Positions 62,258 to 64,000 of a stretch of DNA of 64,000 nt are shown in pieces; position 1 is the stretch's first letter, and each line of letters begins with the position of its first letter. The DNA is from Catonia carolina (taxonomy: Eukaryota > Arthropoda > Insecta > Hemiptera > Achilidae): NCBI GenBank assembly GCA_035578175.1, contig JAQMRL010000001.1, forward strand, positions 61,527,553 through 61,591,552. The letters run 5' to 3'. A model generated the notes under the pieces. It was given only the letters and a program-made list of their open reading frames with translations, made no database searches and was not told the DNA's origin. A program made the translations under genes and the position numbers.

Positions 62258-64000
62258 TTTGCTCTTACTAGGTATTGTTCAAGTATATTCTAAATTTCAG
62301 TTTGGTAATGCCGGCGATTCTACTGACGATTAGTTGACAAGAAAAACTTCAGAGACGTCTTTATTAGAATAAACCTTAATATACAATGAAAAGATCACAA
62401 TTTGTTACGTTCGTGTAGTAGTGTTTGCATGGTAGCCGACAAAATAATATCTTAAATTTAAGCAAGCTTGTATGTGACAACGCAATCTGTTCTTGTGCTT
62501 CCTTTTTATGACTTTTTTAATTTAACACTGTGAAAAGCAGTATAAATATACTGCTGTTTCATACAATAAACTATAATCAATCCGTACTCGGAAGAACCTT
62601 AACAAGTTTAAAAATGTTGTTGGTAGGCGTTTTATTTCTGGAAAGTATAGCATTTCAGTAGACGTTATTGTTTAATATTCGGCCGTATCGTTAACTGGGC
62701 GGTGACAATGGGCGGATTTATGTAAAAATGTAAGTCGACGTTACGCGCAGGAACAGTACCGGTTCAATCAGGAAGCTCAACACTGACAAATGACGTAATA
62801 CTGAATGAGACTACTTCATCGGTTCATATCGGATGACGTAGTGAACTATAATGAGCTCTCCGATTAGACAATAATAACTAATCAAATTGACGCCTAAGCA
62901 GACATCTGATTGGTTAGGTTTGGAGATTTTTCATTGGTTGAGAATACTACACTCTGATTGGTCCTATATTATATCTGCCTTTGACGTCACACGCGCGTTG
63001 TCGTCATTGTAGGCCGCCTTACTCGCAACCCAAATAATTTTTTTTTTCTACTGTACATCGGCTCTTTTATATTTTAGTAGTATATTTTCGGATATGTTAA
63101 AGACACAAATAGTGCGAAAGGAATAAAAATTCATTAAGTAACGCTTTCTAATAATTATTTCTTTGTTGATTTAGGAACTGATAGTTAACTCAAAACGTAT
63201 AATAAAAATATACACGTTCTGCGCCAATAGTGTAAAACTGCAATCAACAATTCATTCCTCCTTAAAAAACGTTAGAAAATTAGTTGTGCATTGCTCTCTG
63301 TTTATTATTGGTATAGTCAAAATTCAACCACAAAAATTATAATAATTCTTAAAAAAACCGTGCGTATTGATGTACTACGCCTATGTTATTTAAGGAAGAT
63401 GTTGGTTTGAACATTAAATTTAATAAACTATTATCAGATTATATTTTTTGTACGATTAGTAAGATTAAATTTGTACGTTCTTTCACAACGACGTTGATAA
63501 CATCTTTTCTTACAAATCTGATTTTTCAAGTTACTTTAAATTAGGTAATTAATGAGATGTTAAATACTCGGCACAATTAATTTGAGTTTTTAGATCATTA
63601 GGGTAGAAGTTAGTTGAAACATTTACAAGTTATCTGAAATAAACTGAAAAGTTAATTGGGTTACTTTTTTGGTTTGCAACCGTATGTTTCAGTAGAAAAG
63701 TCATTTGATGAGCAAAGCAGGCCTTCTAAACAATTTTCAGTTCGCACTTCGCAAATGCGCCTTTAATATATTCACACTGCAAGGTCTAACTGTACAATAA
63801 TCTACTGTCATATGAAGAAGGTCTAAAAGTTTTTATTTCACCAGTACTTCTTTTGTTGTTATAATGTTTACTCGAATATTGCTTCATTCGTGAAGAAAAC
63901 AGAACTATTATTTTAGCCGTGGAAGTAGCAGTTGAAATTTAAAAAATATTTAACTGTTTAATGTTTCATATAGGCAATACTAATTTTCGCATCATAAAAT
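62258..64000 (+). repeat. Chimeric monomer: B head, A body (runs off the window)
   Basis: Starts as B (actaggtattgttc, the TATA palindrome, aaccttaacaag, gggcggtgac) and continues as A (ggttcaatcagg, gagactacttc, ggtttgaacatt, A-type tail). The switch is between about 62735 and 62761. The A part has private changes (cgcaacccaaataa near 63025, cttttgttgtt near 63850). This unit breaks the A-B alternation. Confidence 0.92.
62697..63026. promoter_or_regulatory. Hybrid GC-box/CRE/CCAAT block
   Basis: The GC-box pair is B-type (gggcggtgac) and the CCAAT region is A-type. The crossover lies inside the block. The first CRE is altered to cgacgttac. One ATTGG is lost (ccgattaga near 62860). Confidence 0.5.

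Larger units (their letters stand above)
1..64000. repeat. A/B dimeric macrosatellite array
   Basis: The whole window is a head-to-tail array of two related monomer types. Every unit opens with the same phrase (tttgctcttac followed by ttgg in A or tagg in B) and every A-B dimer spans about 3.76-3.77 kb. A and B align over their full length but differ at many positions and by several small indels. Copies of the same type are nearly identical. Three units carry a retroelement fragment in place of most of a dimer. No unique flanking DNA is visible, so the array extends beyond both window ends. Given the near-identity of copies, the exact copy number depends on correct assembly. Confidence 0.97.

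Noticed and set aside
1..64000. CRISPR array, prokaryotic operon, phage or integron
   Set aside because: The repeats are kilobase-sized with no spacer structure, and there are no prokaryotic genes or signals.
1..64000. Ribosomal DNA spacer, histone cluster or tRNA/snRNA gene array
   Set aside because: The repeat size and promoter-like block invited this, but I see no rRNA, histone, tRNA or snRNA sequence in either monomer.

Overview
The whole window is one eukaryotic tandem array (a macrosatellite) with no unique host gene. The repeat unit is a dimer of two diverged monomers, called here A (1,899-1,900 bp) and B (1,861-1,871 bp), alternating A-B-A-B in the same orientation with a dimer period of about 3,760-3,771 bp. 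I count 14 full A monomers, 13 full B monomers, three truncated B heads, three truncated A tails, and one B-to-A chimera that runs off the right edge. The sequence is AT-rich, lacks operons or ribosome-binding sites, and carries a Pao/BEL-type LTR retrotransposon fragment. That superfamily is metazoan. An arthropod, perhaps an insect, is my best guess, but the sequence does not prove it.

Layout: 1-9427 is A1-B1-A2-B2-A3. At 9428-13224 one dimer's worth of array is replaced by a B head (328 bp), a 3,246-bp retroelement fragment on the minus strand (5' LTR, leader, gag, protease domain, then cut off) and an A tail (223 bp). The same composite recurs at 20750-24546 and 35847-39643. The spacings are exactly 11,322 bp (three units) and 15,097 bp (four units), so the fragment has been copied as part of the array and not inserted three times. 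From 39644 to 62257 the array is regular, dominated by a B subtype with a 6-bp insertion. From 62258 to 64000 a monomer starts as B and switches to A.

The most interesting non-coding feature lies in every intact monomer about 440-800 bp from its start: a roughly 330-bp promoter-like block. It holds a pair of GC boxes (GGGCGG), four to six CRE-like sites (TGACGTCA and variants) and four to seven CCAAT boxes. In B, three successive CRE and CCAAT sites are 27-29 bp apart. A and B keep different subsets of the CCAAT boxes. This suggests a transcribed or transcription-factor-binding macrosatellite, which is inference.

The only credible coding sequence is the retroelement gag-protease reading frame, present three times with identical translation. 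It is open to the breakpoint, then reads about 26 residues into satellite B before stopping. Reverse transcriptase, RNase H, integrase and the 3' LTR are missing, so the fragment cannot move on its own.
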